In this document: positions 53,585 through 64,000 of the stretch, in pieces
Layout of the letters: every line of letters begins with the position of its first letter
Numbering within the stretch: position 1 is the first letter of the stretch
Translations under genes and position numbers: made by a program
Assembly (NCBI RefSeq): GCF_028389875.1
Contig: NW_026907681.1
Span: 1,426,001-1,490,000, forward strand
Reading direction: 5' to 3'
From: Rhea pennata
Taxonomy: Eukaryota; Chordata; Aves; Rheiformes; Rheidae
Length of the DNA stretch: 64,000 bases
Notes under the pieces: generated by a model
The model's database searches: none
The model's input: only the letters and a program-made list of their open reading frames with translations
Told to the model about the DNA's origin: nothing

Positions 53585-55430
53585 ATGGGCCCCGACTATC
53601 TCTTGCGGTACACGGGAATTAGCGTTATTATCATGGTCAGCTGCGGTATCCTACAACCACACCACCCCCATCGACCTTTTCGGTTGAGTTTAATTAGATA
53701 TGAAGATCAACAGATTATACAGCAAGTAACGACAGCAGGTGCCCCTAGTTTCCGCACTACACCGTGTAACCTACCTACAGGAACAATGTGTTTCAACCGA
53801 TCAGGACTTTACTTCTGTCCGAGCTCAAACCCGGGAAGGGGGTATTGTAATTATCCAAATGAATACTATTGTGCATATTGGGGCTGTGAAACCATTGCTA
53901 CAGACTGGAATCCTGGGGCAGGTCGTGACAAGTTCTTAGAAGTGGGCTATGGACCGCTAGGATGTAGTCATTGAGCAGATCCCTGCCAAGGATGGCGAGG
54001 ACAAAATTTGGGATACACAGGACATTATAGGAACGAGGAGATTTGCAAGGTTCTGTATCTAACTGTAACCAAGCCGGAAGATATCAGCTGGTTACTAGGG
54101 AAAATGTGGAGCGTTAGATTCTATTCACACGGACCTGATAGGGGAGGCCTCATACTGATAAAAAAAGAGGAGGCCAAGATTTCCCAACCAGTCGGACCAA
54201 ATAGCATACTGTCAAAGGGAATCCTAGAGGCCCGACCTACAAAAACCCTTGGGCCAGACCTATCTACAACACCTCCCAATAGTGCAATAGGATCATTCCC
54301 TACAGATGTAGTCCCCACCATTGCAGGGGAACATAGAATCACATCTGGGAACAGCATATGGAAAGTCATAGATGCTAGTTATCGAGTGTTGAATCAAACA
54401 AATCCAAATATAACCAGACGCTGCTGGTTATGTATTAGCATAAGACCCCCATATTACGATGCCATCGGAGATTTAGGCGATCCCATCTACTCGAACGAAA
54501 GTAACCCCTCACAATGCTACTGGGGACAAGAAATCGGGATAACACTAACCCAGGTATCTGGAAGCGGTAGGTGCGTGGGTACCGTCCCCAGAGGAAAGGG
54601 CAGTCTTTGTAACATCTTAGAGGATAGCGACCAGTCACACCAATGGTTAATTCCGGCCAACAACACAAGGTGGGCATGCTCATCATTAGGAGTCACTCCA
54701 TGCTTATCATTAAAACTCTTAAATTCATCTCATGATTTTTGTGTACAGGTAATAATTATACCAAGGATTCTATACCACTCTGAGGAATATATATAGTCAC
54801 CACACTGTAGCAGATTACCATCTCGAAAAGAGGGAACCAGTCACAACTGTAACCCTGGCCACATTAATGGTTTTAGGGGTTGCAGGAGCTGGTACTGGAG
54901 TTGCCTCGCTAGTAAAACAAAGCCAAGAGTTCACCTCTCTGCGTATCGCAGTTGACGAAGATTTGGCCAGGATCGAGCAATCCATTTCGGCGTTAGAAAA
55001 ATCAGTTAGATCCCTCTCAGGGGTAGTACTACAAAATCGTAGGGGATTAGATTTGGTCTTTCTACAACAAGGAGGGCTTTGTGCCGCCCTGCGAGAGGAG
55101 TGTTGTGTATATGCTGATCACACTGGAGTGGTAAGAGATACCATGATGAAACTCCGAGAGGGTCTAGAAAAACGAAAAAGAGAAAATGAGGCTCGACAGA
55201 ACTGGTATGAATCCTGGTGTAATCATTCACCTTGGCTCACCACCTTGTTGTCAACCATAGCAGGGCCTTTACTACTGTTAATAATAACATTAACTTTTGG
55301 ACCATGTATTTTTAATAAAATAACGGCAATTGTAAAAAGCCGCCTAGAAGCTGTACACCTAATGCTGGTACGTGCATTAGCGTACGGACGCATTAGCGTT
55401 GAGTCGCCAGGCGTCCCAGGAATTCAATGA
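53585..55430 (+). pseudogene. env: Gammaretrovirus-like ERV env, broken, plus copy
   Basis: The envelope starts at ATG 53585 with a hydrophobic leader (VIIMVSCGIL). TGA at 53972-53974 is shared with the minus copy. The next stretch runs 54008-54796 and carries the CWLC motif. A 2-bp loss in the TATATATA run near 54790 makes a frameshift before the cleavage site. The transmembrane subunit then continues to 55430 with [21 protein letters not shown] and the membrane anchor. Its tail ends in another frame from that of the minus copy. Confidence 0.9.
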
Positions 55431-55445
55431 ACAAAATAAGTAACC

Positions 55446-55464
55446 AAAAAGAAAAAGGAGGGAT
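55446..55464 (+). promoter_or_regulatory. Polypurine tract, plus copy
   Basis: AAAAAGAAAAAGGAGGGAT directly before the 3' LTR. Confidence 0.85.
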
Positions 55465-56098
55465 TGTAATAAATTGTAACTATTTGTTCATTGTTTAGAA
55501 GGAGGAATAAGCCGATGGAGGGGGAGGAGGAGGTTTTACAACAATCAGGGTTGAGACATGGTGTCAGACAAATAAATTATGGTAAGCACAAAAGCTTATA
55601 TGACCCCTTGTGGAACCGGTGTCGGGGCCCTAGCTATCTTGCAGGACTATGAAGAGCTGAAGTAAGCAACAAGCGGCTCAGAGGTTTTGAAGGTAAAAGG
55701 ATAAAGAAAGGATAAGCAGGCACCTGTAATTTTCTCACAGAACAGCATCCCAAAAGGGAGTCAACACAACAGATAAGCAAACCCCTGTGATCACTCACAA
55801 GGAGACAAACCAAAATAAAGAGACAGAAGAAGACCACGGCCTTCCTCTCCACGACCACCAGAGAGCTTCAGACGACCCCCCCAGCAACTCACACATGCGC
55901 GGGACGCACCGGGAGATTACAATGCAGACTATAAGGGGGGGACTGTGTGTGAGGGAGGCGCGCGCCATTGGCGGAGCTGAGACTCCCCGGCCGCCCAGCG
56001 CTGTTTTGCTTGTGGCTGCTTACTTAATTAAATAAATTGTTCACATGATTTAACAAACTCTCTGTATGAATTAACCTTCAAGAGAGTAACTTATGACA
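55465..56098 (+). mobile_element. 3' LTR, histidine-primed provirus (plus copy)
   Basis: 634-bp LTR with TATAAGG near 55931 and AATAAA near 56031. The flank beyond (agggggacc) does not match the 5' flank (gcagccac). Confidence 0.93.
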
Positions 56099-57039
56099 AG
56101 GGGGACCCCTTTGGGATCTGGCTCTGAGAGGAAAGAGATCCTTCATCCCAGAGGCTGAGGTGCACTGCAGCTCCATGGGGCTCTCAAGAGCCTGCTGGAA
56201 ATGCCTTTGCTGGAAACGGATCCTCCACTTTGTAATAACTCCAAGTTGTCTGCTTGTTTGGGAGAACTTCTGATCCTTCCCCCTGGATCCTCTTGTGCCT
56301 CCAGCTTGGCAGAGCACAATCTGGGCTCAGAAATGCCATCTTCAGGTGGCCACTGCCCCTACCCCCCTGCTCCCCCCCGCAAACTGGGCTCAAACATCTA
56401 TACCCAAAAGACAGCATGTTTGGGATGCAGCTTGTAAGCAGGTGAGGGGCGCCATCCCAAACAAGAAAGTCCTGGCTGACCCCAAAGATTTTTCTTATCT
56501 GTGGTGAGCAGTGCTGAAGTCAGCCCGACACAGCCATTTCTTCTAGCCCCATGCCAGACCTACAGCTCCACTCCCCGGCACTGGCAGGCTCTGAGCTGCT
56601 CTCCCCATTGCTGCCCCATGCCACCATGGGGCTCCTCAGCCCTCCGGAGCGACCCCCCGGGGCACAGCCCGGCCCCACATGGAGCAGCCCCTGCCCAGCC
56701 ACGGTCCAGCCCTGCCAGGTGGAGCAGGAAGGCTGCCAAGCCCCAGGGCTGCTGTGGGGAGGGGACTGGGGCAGAAGAGGTGACAGCACACTGCCCTGCC
56801 CCAGGGGCAGCAGCACACTGCCCGTGGGCTCCGGCACCCCAGCCATCACCAGGGCCCCCACAACAGCGTCAAGGCTGGTACCAGCACAGGTCCCAGAGCT
56901 GCCCCTCATGCCCAGCACAGCCCTAGGGCAGAGGGCAGCGAGGAGCCCCACGGGGCCCTTGCGGCAGAGCCCAGCCCCTGACGAGCCCTGGCCGGGCCTC
57001 AGGGCACTGGGCGCCGGGCTGCCCCAGTGCCCCGCCATG
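56099..57039. other. Host DNA right of the plus-strand provirus
   Basis: GC-rich, proline-coding frames on both strands (for example 56551-57204) lack any family motif. No gene is called. Confidence 0.45.
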
Positions 57040-57300
57040 CTCCGTGACACGCACCGCCACCCACAAGATGGCGCCGTCCCGAGGGGAGAGGGGGGAGCGG
57101 AGCTGGGGGCGGGGACAGGAGGGCTCAGCGTTCCTAGGGCGTCACCCCAGGGCAGCCCTCCTATTGGCTGGCATGAGGGAGAGGGCGGGGATGGATGTGA
57201 CTGATGGCTCTGTCAGGCAATCAGAGACCGCCGTGTGAAAAGGAGACGGAAAGAGCGACGCGCAAGAGGCGAGGGAGCGAAGCAGGTGGGGTGTGAGGGG
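57040..57300 (+). promoter_or_regulatory. CpG-rich promoter-like region with first exon candidate
   Basis: CpG-dense DNA with GC boxes (ggggcggggac), an inverted CCAAT box (attggctgg at about 57163), and a possible exon end GCGAAGCAG|GTGGGG at 57285. Similar to TATA-less vertebrate housekeeping promoters. The gene is not identified. Confidence 0.5.
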
Positions 57301-59384
57301 GGAGCGGGTGTGCGTGGGCTTGGTGGGGGCTGTGGGTGCCCTCAAGTGCTGGCGGGTGCCCTCACGCTGGGGCGGGGGAGCGGTGCTAGCGACGGGGCTG
57401 CTTTCATGCAGGAGCTCCCGCAGGGGCTGGCGGGGCTGCGAGCACAGGGCACAGCGCCCTGTCACTGAGGGGAACCGGCCCGCGAGCTGGACGTGCCGGC
57501 GTGCCCCCGAGCCGCTGGGCCTGGGCGGCTTGGTGGGGTTTGGGTGCAGGAAGCTTTGCCCATGTTGTGGGTCTGAGATGCATTTTCAAGGATTTCCTGG
57601 AGCTGCTGCTGTCCCCGCAGCCCCCAGGTGCTCAGAGCTGCGTCTGGGAGCTGCTGGGCAGGATACACTATTTCTAGTGCCAGCAGGAGGGATCCAAAAT
57701 CAGTAGAGTGACTTGGACAATGTTGTTTGCTGGTTGTGTGCCTCTACACATGAGCAGCAGCAAGAGCATTTCACCTGAAAGTGTTCAAATGTCTTGGTCA
57801 AAGAAGTCTAATCCAGCCAGAGCATTTGTGCTAATTTAGCTTCTGCTGCTAAATAAATGGTACGGAATAAAACAAGCTCCATCTGGAAAGGCGGGAGGAG
57901 GGACAAATGGGAGAAAAGTAGCGCACCTGGCTGTTTATTGGCTGAAGTGGCTTTATCAGGATTTTATGAAAGGGAGAATGCACGTTAAAAGCGCAAAAGA
58001 GGCCTGAGTGTGCTAGTGAGGATTTTTAGGTGTAGACGGGACTCTGTTGTCATAGAGGTGACCTCTGCAGTGTCTGGCTGTTTGCAGTCATGGTAGATGA
58101 TAAACTCTTTGTGCACCCTCAGGAGCCCTTTGCTTCAATCAATGTTCAGTTTAGAATAGACTCTTGAATAATCTCTTTGTAACAGTTTTGTGTGTGTGTG
58201 TATGTCTTTTTACTTTTTTTGTTTGTTTGTTTGTGTGTTTGTTTTATGATGGTAGAGGTTCTTTGTGAAACTAAGGCTATTTCTAGGAGCTCTGTGGGTG
58301 TAAAAAAAAATCAAAAAAGCCAGGGAGGGGTTAATCCTTTCCCTGTAGACTAACCTAAAGTATTAATTCTCTAGTTATTTAATTTGCTAGTTTGCTGGCT
58401 GCTACTGGCTCCGCTTCAAAGGCTGTTTTAGGGGACCTGGTGTACTTACACCTTCCAGCTGGGAAGTTTGGTCACTGCTGTCCCTACTGATTCTTTTGGT
58501 TACGGGAAAGAATTTGCTTAATTCCTAAGAGTTTCAGACTTCTCAGGTGTAAACAAGCAGATGCTGAAAAACCCCCAAGGATAGCAGACCTCCTTTTTTT
58601 TTTTTTTTTTTTTTTTTTTTGTCCCTGAGGATGTGGTGTACGTGTTTGCTCTCACTGTAGCCTAATGGTGCTGCTCCAGCCTACCTCAGGCTGCAGCGTG
58701 AGGCATGTGTTAGGCCCAAAGGCTGATGTGGAGTGAACAGTCATACCTCTGGTGACAGTGAAAGTACTCGTTTTGGGAGTAGGGGCATGTACAGGGTCAT
58801 CCCCAATGTCTGTGTATTTGCTTGGTATTAAGAGTCTGCGTGGTTTTAATGATAGTCCTTTCCAAATGGAGAGAGTCGCCCTGCTGACTGGCCTCTAAAA
58901 TGCAAGTGAGCATCTTGAGGATGTCCATTTGTAACTCAGCGTGCTGGTCCTTAGTTTGAGCAATCTAACTGTGCTTGGATGCCAGTGTGGTTGGAAGTGT
59001 TCCTGTTTTCCCTTGCAGGATAACACGCAGCTTTGCAGTCATCCTCCCCAGCAGATCCCCAGGCACTTTACAGAGGAGGTGCTGGTGGTTTCCCCCTTTT
59101 CCAGCTAGTGAAACTGGCCCAGAGAAAGAGAAGGGCTCCTGGCAATGCGTTGAGGGTAGAGAGTGGGAAAGGACCAGAGCTTTTCTTTCCCTCCCACACT
59201 TGCTGCTCCAAAAGAGTAGTGCTGGAAGCTGCTGTGATGTTTTCCCTTGTTCATGCGTGCAAGGGAGGTTTTAGCCAGACTGAGCACAGCAAAAAGCCCT
59301 TCTGTAACCCACAGGTGGAATCATCAGAACAGAATGTGAACGACACTGAAACAGCTCATTTCTGTCTTTCTCTGCTTCTCCCAG
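57301..59384. other. Possible first intron of an unidentified transcript
   Basis: No exon recognised. Contains a TTTG/GT-rich run near 58190-58240 and a T28 run at about 58592-58620. Confidence 0.4.
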
Positions 59385-59448
59385 GCGTTACAGACCAGCA
59401 GAAAATACTCGTGACTAGGGCAAATGAGTGAAGCAAGTCGGTGCAGAG
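59385..59448 (+). other. Candidate spliced exon of an unidentified transcript
   Basis: A pyrimidine-rich acceptor (tctgcttctcccag) and a strong donor (GAG|GTAAGC) bound 64 bp that contain ATGAGTGAAGC in a favourable place near the 3' end. It could be a 5' exon carrying a start codon. No protein match. Confidence 0.3.
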
Positions 59449-61635
59449 GTAAGCTTGTGTTGCTTATCACTTCTTTTTTAGGGAATGGTGATTGAGTATA
59501 TTCTGCCATAACTGTTTGCACTCTTCCTTGTGTGTTGTTGAGTAAAGAATGCTGTGCTGCCAGTAGTTTTTTCCTGGGGTAAGGGGGAGCACTCTTCAAG
59601 AAAGGGCACTTTCCCAGGGGTTGCCTGCTGCTGCTTATTTTGTTTCTGTGCCATTCTGGGCAGTCTGCACTGCGCTGTTTCCATCTTCCATGTCGGATAA
59701 CCCTTCAAAGCCCACAGTGCATGGGCTTAGTTGACTGACAGTACAAGACTGTGGCATGTATTTTGTCTTTGCATACGTTTGTTGTGAGGTACGGGGTACA
59801 TCTCGTTGACTTTCATCTCTGAGGATGACATCCGAAATAGCAAGTTACCCGTGGAAGTGAGAAGTCAGGATCTCAATCTCAGCTTAATAGCAATATGGGG
59901 AGGCTTTGCAGAGCTTCTTCATGCTTGTTGAAATCCATCCAACTTTGTGTCTCTCTGGCCTCTCTCTAACTGTGGAAGCAGTAGTACCTGGGGGCCCAGT
60001 TTGAAAGCAGTCATCCCTATAAAGGGCCTTGGAAGCTTGGAAAGGGAAGAATTGGTTGTGTGTCCAAAATATCCCTCTTGCACTTCTATGTGTGAGGAAG
60101 GCTTTTTGCACTGTGTGCTACTCAAACAGTCTTTCCTTGCTTACTAGCGCTCAGCTTGGTAAAGGCTAGGAATTCAAGGGTTTACTGAAGCTTGCAGAGT
60201 CACCCTTCACCCTGAAAAAAAGGAAACCCCCCCCCCTTTTTTTTTGTTATTTGGTGAAGCCAGCCTCAGCCAAGAAGGAGATGCTATTGCAAATCCAGAT
60301 GTTTTCTCCCAACAAGCCCATGGGCTGTTTGCCTGCCTTAAGTATGCTTGGTTGCAACATGGCTGTTGGCACCTGGTCAAACGCACACCATGCACCATGT
60401 TGTTGCAACTGCGTGCCTGCAGTGTTGTCATCTGTTTCCACTTGTGTTGTCAGCTTGAGGCTTTAGCTCACCAGCCTCAAGTTCTTCCAGGTTCTTGTCT
60501 TCAGTGCCTTGGTAGGAGGAATGGCTGCTGTGGCTGACTGAAAAATCCTCAGTGTTGTGAGGGCTGCAGCATCCTGTGGCACAAGAGGCGCTTGCTGAGC
60601 TTGTGTTCATTCCTGAGCTGCTCTCTTGTGCTTGCCACTCCTCCTGGTTTCTGTCAGCTTCCTCTCTTTCCCCTGTTCACTGCTGAAATGAGAACAGCCT
60701 GAAACAACCATGCCCCTCCAAGTTAGGAGTGTGAAACAAAGAACCAGGCTGCTGTTGCTACCTGAGTGGCAAGCTGAGGAAGCCTGTGATGTTTTGCTCT
60801 GAAACACTCTGACAGTTTCCAGGCTCTGACTGGGCAGCCTTTTTAATGGGCCTTGTTTCAGCTGACTGGTGCGTCCAGGTTCTTGTGCTCGGTACTCTCC
60901 CTTGTGAGCCCTTTCCTCCTCGCTGTGTCTTTTTAGTCCGTGGTGAGAGGGGTCACTGCTGCACTGGAGGAAGGCAAGCCAGAGGAGATCATGAGCAGTG
61001 CTTTTAACCTCACTGCTACCCCTGAGGACATCCATACATGAAGGAACCTTTGCTAATTGAAGGATGAGGTAACATTTGCTGCAGTGCGTTCTCATGCAGT
61101 GTATATGGAAAAGTCCCCCTTGACTGTGTATGAGCTTTCTTTTCCAAGGTCTTTGCTACTCCCCCGCCACAGCTCTTGGAAATATCTTTGTTTGGGCTCT
61201 GATTTTGCACCTTGAAGGGCATGGCATTTCTGAAAGCAGCTGTACCTTTTGTCTGGTGCTTCTTCCCAGAGTTAGTCATACTTAAGTCCAAATTGACTGG
61301 AGTGGGTGACAGGTGTTTCTAGGAAACGCTGTAGAAGTAGCCATGCACAGCAGTCTGGGCACAAAAGCTGCAGCTGTCTTTCTCTCAGGCAGCTGCCTGC
61401 CCCAGTTTTGCCAGGAGAGAAGTGTTTCAAAGCTTTTTTTCACTCTTGCTTGTCTTTGCTCTCCCATGTGCCACTTTGTATTGGTTCTGCAGAAGGAGGA
61501 GGGACCTGGGGAAGGCTGTTAGCTGTAACTGATTTACTGCTGTCATGCGGTGCAAGTGAAGTACTGTTAAAATCTGCCATAATTTCTTTCTAATATCTGA
61601 CTGTGGTCTTTAGAATTTCTCTTTTTTTCCTGCAG
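59449..61635. other. Intron-like sequence, nothing recognised
   Basis: Only homopolymer runs, such as C8T11 near 60228-60247. Confidence 0.4.
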
Positions 61636-61806
61636 CAGTGGATTTTTCACTGCATTCAGCAGGAGTGAAAAATGAACCCGAGTGCAGTGTGTGATTGCAA
61701 ATTCTCCAACATCTGTTCTTAAATATTGATCAAGAGGACACAGTGCAAACCAGAACATGATGTAAAGATGATGAAAGATCTTGAGGTGTTCAGTGATGCA
61801 GAGAAA
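61636..61806 (+). other. Candidate exon or decayed coding fragment
   Basis: An acceptor (ctttttttcctgcag) and a donor (GAGAAA|GTAAGT) enclose 171 bp. One frame reads FSLHSAGVKNEPECSV, then stops; another reads KPEHDVKMMKDLEVFSDAEK to the donor. No single frame is open across it. The protein is not recognised. It may be a pseudogene exon. Confidence 0.3.
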
Positions 61807-63149
61807 GTAAGTATTTATCTTCCTCTTTTTGTGTGAGTAATATATTTCACACAGCCAAATAATAGTGCTAATTTCATGGAAATAGTTTCTCCGAACAAGT
61901 GTGGCAATCTGAGAGAACTCTTTATTTTTCGTGTCTCATTCTAATACTCTACATACTGATAAGTATGACTGCACTAGATAGGTCCTCCCTGATTAGAGAA
62001 TACATATTCCTCAGAAAATGTGACATAGCAGTGAGAAGTTGGTATAGGCACCTTGTGCTGCATTCTCTGAATTGCCTTCTTGTGTTTTTTGTGAATGGAC
62101 ATGGTTAAGAATCAGCTGCTTTGGGACTTGTTTCTCCACTCTGAATCCTATTGAAATGATGGCTAGGGTTGAAATAGGCAAGAAGATTGCCTGGTGCCTT
62201 CCATCACCTGGGTACAACCAGCTTTTAATCTCTTGTGATTTGCTCCTCAGATACTAAATCTTGTTGTTCCTTATGCACAAAAGAGTGATGTGTGCTCAGG
62301 CAGTGGGGTTAGGCTACAGGCTAAAAGGGCACTGCTTAGCTTCCTGTGCCTGTCCGTGTGACTCAGGTGTGGGTTCCTATTTGCCTGTATTTCCTTGACC
62401 TCTCATGCCCTTGTATAGAGTCTCCTGGGTCCTGTAGTCCAATCACCTGTAATAGGCAGAAGTGTCCAAGAACTGATTTTATAAATTGACTGAAGCTCCC
62501 TTGTGAGAGATTTCCTTGACTGAGAGCCACATGCAGAATTTCCTTTTCAAATCCAAGTGGCATTTGCTGATGGTGTCTTTATGGGTGTTTGTCCTTGTGG
62601 CAGCATTGCCTCTGAGTGTAACTGGCTTTCTGTCGCTAGAGCAGCTTTGATTGTACGTAACAATCCTACATCCTCTGTCTTCGTTTGGCTATGTCACATT
62701 GAATCCTCCTAGTGCGCTTTTGAATGACTGCCACTTCATTTCAGGAGCATCTTCATAGGCTGCCTTTGTAGCTTTTTGTTGGAATCTCAGTTCCTTTCTT
62801 TCTGTTCTTTCTTAATCTCTCTCTCTCTCTCTCTCTTTTTTTTTTTTTTTCAAATGAGAATTCAGAATTGCCCACAGTATTTCATGTGATATGCCTCAAG
62901 TGCCAGGAGGAATACTTCCCTATCTGCTGGGAATGGGAAACTGTTCCTTTCTTCACGATTCTAGCTGTGGATCACTACTGTGTAGTTAGCTGGTGCACTC
63001 AGTTGTGTGTGTGGATAAGAACTCGCAGCAACGTCCACATTTCCTGAAGCCTGGTTTAGAGGAGAAATCCTTGTGGTTAATCCTGCGTGCCAGAATGGAG
63101 TTGCTGTTCTGTCCTGCCGGGTGCTGCCTGCAGGTACCACAGCCCTGTT
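61807..63149. other. Host DNA, nothing recognised
   Basis: Contains a (CT)n/T run at about 62815-62850. Confidence 0.4.
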
Positions 63150-63672
63150 GTTTGTGGCCACATCTGGAGTAGCATGGGCAGTTGTGGGCTGCCCAGTACA
63201 AGAGAGACGGGGAGCTACTGGCGCGAGTGCAGCAGAGGTCCTTCTGAGATGCTGAAGGGACTGGAGCATGTCTGATGTGAGGCAAGGCTGAGCAAGCTGG
63301 GACTCTTCATCCTGGAGAAGAGAAGGCTGGTGGGGGATCTTATCAATGTGTGCAAGTAGCTGAAGGGAGGTGGTAGAGAGGATGGGGCCAGGCTCTCTTT
63401 AGTGGTGCCCAGGGGTATGATAAGAGGCAACGGGCACAAACGGCAGCACAGAAGTTCCATCTGAACATGAGGAGAAACTTCTTTCCGATGTGGGTTAGTG
63501 AGCACTGGAACAGGTTTCCCAGAGAGGTTGTGGAGTCCCCTTGGAGATATTCAAAGCCATGCGGACAGGTTCCTGGGCAACACGTGCTCTAGGTGACGCT
63601 GCTTGAGCAGGGAGGTGGGACTAGATGATCTCCAGAGGTCCCTTCCATGCTCAACCATGATGTGATTTGGTG
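63150..63672 (+). mobile_element. CR1 LINE 3' end
   Basis: Carries the CR1 3' signature: cccagtacaagagagac, gctgggactcttcatcctggagaagagaaggct, gaggcaacgggcacaaac, cactggaacaggtt..cccagagaggttgtggagt, and gactagatgatctccagaggtcccttcc. It ends near tgatgtgattt. The copy is 5'-truncated, as usual for CR1. This is the best single marker that the host is a bird. Confidence 0.9.
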
Positions 63673-64000
63673 AGCTTTAGGATAAAGAGCAAAGATAGAT
63701 TCGTACACGTCAGCATTCTCTCTGGATGTCTTGCGTCCTTTTCTTGGACGTGTCCTGGGCCATGGATCAACATGTTAACAGAGAGAGACAAGGTAGGCCG
63801 TGAACTAAGTTTCAAAGGACAGGCCTTCCGCTTGTGTACATTATATCCGTGCATCAAGGCCAAAACCAGAATGTATCTCTTTTGAAAACAAGGACAACTA
63901 TGTAGCAGCATTCCAGTGATTCTTACTTGCTTTCTGCCTAATACGACAACTGTATGCTAATCTTCTGTGCATATGGAGAGCCTTCATAAAGTTACTGCGT
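63673..64000. other. Host DNA at the right edge, nothing recognised
   Basis: No exon or repeat could be supported. Confidence 0.4.

Noticed and set aside
56551..57204. 217-codon plus-strand frame before the CpG-rich region
   Set aside because: Pro/Ser/Gly-rich with an overlapping 176-codon frame on the other strand; typical of GC-rich non-coding DNA.

Overview
The window is vertebrate genomic DNA, almost certainly from a bird. It has CR1 retroposon ends, split vertebrate genes with GT-AG introns (LRRC52, NUF2, a P2X-receptor-like gene) and two families of complete endogenous retroviruses (ERVs). There are no bacterial operons, no CRISPR arrays and no recognisable tRNA or rRNA genes.

Region 1 (1-27336) is a head-to-tail array with an 11.79-kb period: two full units and a partial third one, continuing off the left edge. 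Each unit holds a minus-strand provirus of 7.37 kb (LTR-gag-dUTPase/pro-pol-env-LTR, lysine-tRNA-type primer site) plus 4.4 kb of host DNA. The host DNA carries minus-strand exons of a P2X purinoceptor-like gene, and the provirus sits 15 bp inside the intron after exon 5. Only the third, rightmost copy keeps exon 3, and with exon 1 at 28946-29073 it shows five exons in a row. Units 1 and 2 share a 1.83-kb deletion that removes exon 3. The P2X copies look like pseudogenes. The proviruses are near-identical between units and share most disabling lesions, so they were amplified with the segment rather than inserted separately.

Region 2 (30002-56098) holds two proviruses of a second, gammaretrovirus-like family with a histidine-tRNA primer site. 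One is on the minus strand (30002-36551) and one on the plus strand (47267-56098). They face away from each other and bracket 10.7 kb of host DNA with an apparently intact two-exon LRRC52 gene (+) and five consecutive internal exons of NUF2 (-) with a nonsense codon and no flanking exons. The minus provirus has lost most of RNase H and integrase and the gag start. The plus provirus keeps every region but has frameshifts and stops. Neither has a clear target-site duplication.

Region 3 (56099-64000) is host DNA with a CpG-rich, promoter-like segment near 57.05-57.3 kb, a few possible spliced 5' exons of an unrecognised transcript, and a 3' CR1 copy at 63.15-63.67 kb.

Taken together, the window joins fragments of genes that are not neighbours in human (P2X-like, LRRC52, NUF2) with young, partly amplified ERVs. 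This fits a rearranged, repeat-rich segment such as a W-linked, germline-restricted or segmentally duplicated region, but the sequence alone cannot say which.
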